From: Gemmatimonas sp.
GTDB lineage: Bacteria; Gemmatimonadota; Gemmatimonadetes; Gemmatimonadales; Gemmatimonadaceae
DNA length: 64,000 nt
Assembly: GCF_031426495.1 (NCBI RefSeq)
Contig: NZ_JANPLK010000044.1
Location: 1 to 64,000 of the forward strand
Direction of reading: 5' to 3'
Part shown: positions 62,707 to 64,000 of the stretch, piece by piece
Numbering within the stretch: position 1 is the stretch's first letter
Layout of the letters: each line of letters begins with the position of its first letter
Notes under the pieces: generated by a model
Told to the model about the DNA's origin: nothing
What the model saw: the letters and a program-made list of their open reading frames with translations, nothing else
The model's database searches: none
Made by a program: the position numbers and the translations under genes

Positions 62707-63117
62707 ATGACCGTCCCTCGTATCGGCGTCGCCGTCCTCGTCGTCCGCGACGGCCTCGTACTCGTTGGCCGCCGGCTCGGCGGCACGCAGGGGCACAACA
62801 CGTGGCAGTTTCCCGGAGGCCATCTCGAATTCGGTGAATCGGTCGCGGCGTGTGCGGTACGCGAGGTCGCCGAAGAGACCGGACTCGATGTCACCGTGAC
62901 CGGCTTCGGTCCGTTCACCAATGACATCTTCGAGGCGGCGGGGAAGCACTATGTCACGCTGTTTGTGCTCGCCACGGCGCGGGTCGGTTCACCGCGCGTG
63001 TTGGAGCCGGAGAAATGCGCCGAGTGGCGCTGGTGTGAGTGGAACGCCATTCCTGAACCGCGCTTTCTCTCGGTCCAGCATCTGCTCGAGCAGGGTTATC
63101 GCCCGACGGGTGCGTAG
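62707..63117 (+). CDS. Nudix hydrolase (NUDT15/MutT-like)
   Basis: The 136-residue product has the complete Nudix box: G38 to E44, then REVAEETGL (52-60). Trp-rich ECAEWRWCEW near the C-terminus is like the NUDT15/nucleotide-sanitising group. It probably hydrolyses modified nucleoside triphosphates. It lies 15 bases beyond repeat element B and may be transcribed with the small exported gene or from its own promoter. Confidence 0.93.
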   Translation: MTVPRIGVAVLVVRDGLVLVGRRLGGTQGHNTWQFPGGHLEFGESVAACAVREVAEETGLDVTVTGFGPFTNDIFEAAGKHYVTLFVLATARVGSPRVLEPEKCAEWRWCEWNAIPEPRFLSVQHLLEQGYRPTGA

Positions 63118-63136
63118 CTGATGCGGCGTGGACGTG

Positions 63137-64000
63137 CTACGGTACGACGACCGTCCGCACCGGCGCTTCGTGGCGATCCAGCGCGTCCAGCACCTCGTTG
63201 ATGGCGCGCGCCTGCAGCGGCACGGTGTGCGTCACCACGTCCGTGAGGTCCAGAATGCCCTTGTCGGCCATCTCAACGAGTTCATACAGCTCGCTCAGCA
63301 GATGGTCGTTCGAGCCGATCAGCTCCGCCTCGCGGCCGATCAGATCGCGATATGTGTCCACCGGCAGGTGGATATCCGACAGTCCCACCACCACCGCGCG
63401 CCCCAGCGGGGCAAGCGACTGCAACGCCGTGCGCATGGTGTCGGGTTTGCCAACCAGTTCCAGCGCCACGTCCACACCACGCCCGTTCGTCATTGCCCGC
63501 ACCTGCGCGACCACCTCATCGGGCGAGAGATCGGTGGCGCGGATCGTCCGCGCGCCGAAGCGCTCGGCCAACGCCAGCTTCATGGGGTCCCGGTCCACCG
63601 CAATCACCTCAGCGGCGCCGAGCGCACGGGCAAGCTGCACGGCCGACATCCCCAAGCCGCCGACGCCAACCACGAGCACCGATTCTCCAACCTTGAGTCG
63701 ACCTTTACGGAGCGCGTGCAGCGAGGTGGCCGATGAGCACATCATCACGGCGCCCTGCTCGAAGGGGACGCGATGCGGAACTGGTACCGCATTCCTGGCG
63801 GGGACAGCGACGTACTCTGCCCAGCCGCCGTCGGTGAAGTGGCCGAGCATCTTGCCCGTGACGCAGAACTGCTCGCGGCCGGCGAGGCAATCGTCGCACT
63901 GTCCGCAGGTGACCAGATAGTGCAGGCAGACCGCATCGCCGACATTGTGGCTGAGGACGTGCTGTCCGACCTCCGCAATCTCGCCGGCGATTTCGTGCCC
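63137..64000 (-). CDS. Zinc-binding alcohol dehydrogenase (partial, 5' end off the window)
   Basis: The 287 visible residues run into the right edge, so the start is missing. The GHEIAG segment and the structural-zinc set CGQCDDC...C are present at the beginning. The NAD(P) loop is VVGVGGLGMSAVQ. The family is medium-chain dehydrogenase, alcohol or polyol type. Nothing in the window suggests its substrate. Confidence 0.92.
   Translation of the reverse strand, partial: GHEIAGEIAEVGQHVLSHNVGDAVCLHYLVTCGQCDDCLAGREQFCVTGKMLGHFTDGGWAEYVAVPARNAVPVPHRVPFEQGAVMMCSSATSLHALRKGRLKVGESVLVVGVGGLGMSAVQLARALGAAEVIAVDRDPMKLALAERFGARTIRATDLSPDEVVAQVRAMTNGRGVDVALELVGKPDTMRTALQSLAPLGRAVVVGLSDIHLPVDTYRDLIGREAELIGSNDHLLSELYELVEMADKGILDLTDVVTHTVPLQARAINEVLDALDRHEAPVRTVVVP

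Overview
The window is high-GC bacterial DNA, gene-dense on both strands, with many 1-8 bp start/stop overlaps. The mix of genes fits a Gemmatimonadota (Gemmatimonas-like) genome: a Ser/Thr kinase fused to a TolB-like propeller, several exported amidohydrolases (one with an N-terminal propeller), an outer-membrane TonB receptor, an exported DUF5117-type zinc metalloprotease, and many Sec, lipoprotein or Tat-like leaders. This assignment is an inference from gene content, not from a marker gene. No rRNA, tRNA, CRISPR array or insertion sequence was recognised.

Layout. 0-9 kb: receptor-like kinase, MsrA, two small proteins of unknown function, an acyl-CoA (propionyl-CoA-type) synthetase converging on fructose-1,6-bisphosphatase, and a small exported protein. 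8.7-12.1 kb: a tightly overlapped operon of an SDR dehydrogenase, a 3-hydroxyisobutyrate-dehydrogenase-like enzyme and an IlvD-family dehydratase. 12.2-14.5 kb: an SBP56-like protein, an epoxide-hydrolase-like enzyme and the remnant of a Tat-exported gene. 14.5-21.4 kb: an inorganic-carbon accumulation operon read leftwards (SulP permease, DabA, DabB, and an extra NuoM-like subunit). 21.5-33.6 kb: a J-domain/zinc-ribbon/PilZ protein, old yellow enzyme, amidohydrolase, Rieske oxygenase, a YncE/phosphoesterase fusion, a serine hydrolase, a PQQ dehydrogenase with a built-in haem c, and a flavoprotein. 33.8-37.9 kb: an EVE protein and a large propeller-amidohydrolase.

38-51.3 kb is a DNA-maintenance block: recC-recB-recD-rmuC as one overlapped operon, followed by a spermidine-synthase-like protein, a tyrosine phosphatase, a GNAT protein, a PIF1/RecD-like helicase and CsbD. 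51.3-63.1 kb: DinB-like protein, FabH and an M20 amidohydrolase overlapped by one base, a lipase, a TonB receptor, a metalloprotease, a small exported protein and a Nudix hydrolase. The right edge cuts a zinc alcohol dehydrogenase.

The least explained content is non-coding. First, four copies of a roughly 110-190 bp interspersed palindrome with near-identical arms (near 7.0, 33.7, 56.2 and 59.0 kb). Second, two copies of an element built of inverted arrays of a 16-bp repeat, which bracket a single small exported-protein gene at 61.8-62.7 kb. Third, a perfect 14-bp stem just upstream of recC. Several genes also lack a ribosome binding site but carry a TANNNT-like hexamer 5-7 bases before the start codon, which suggests leaderless transcripts.
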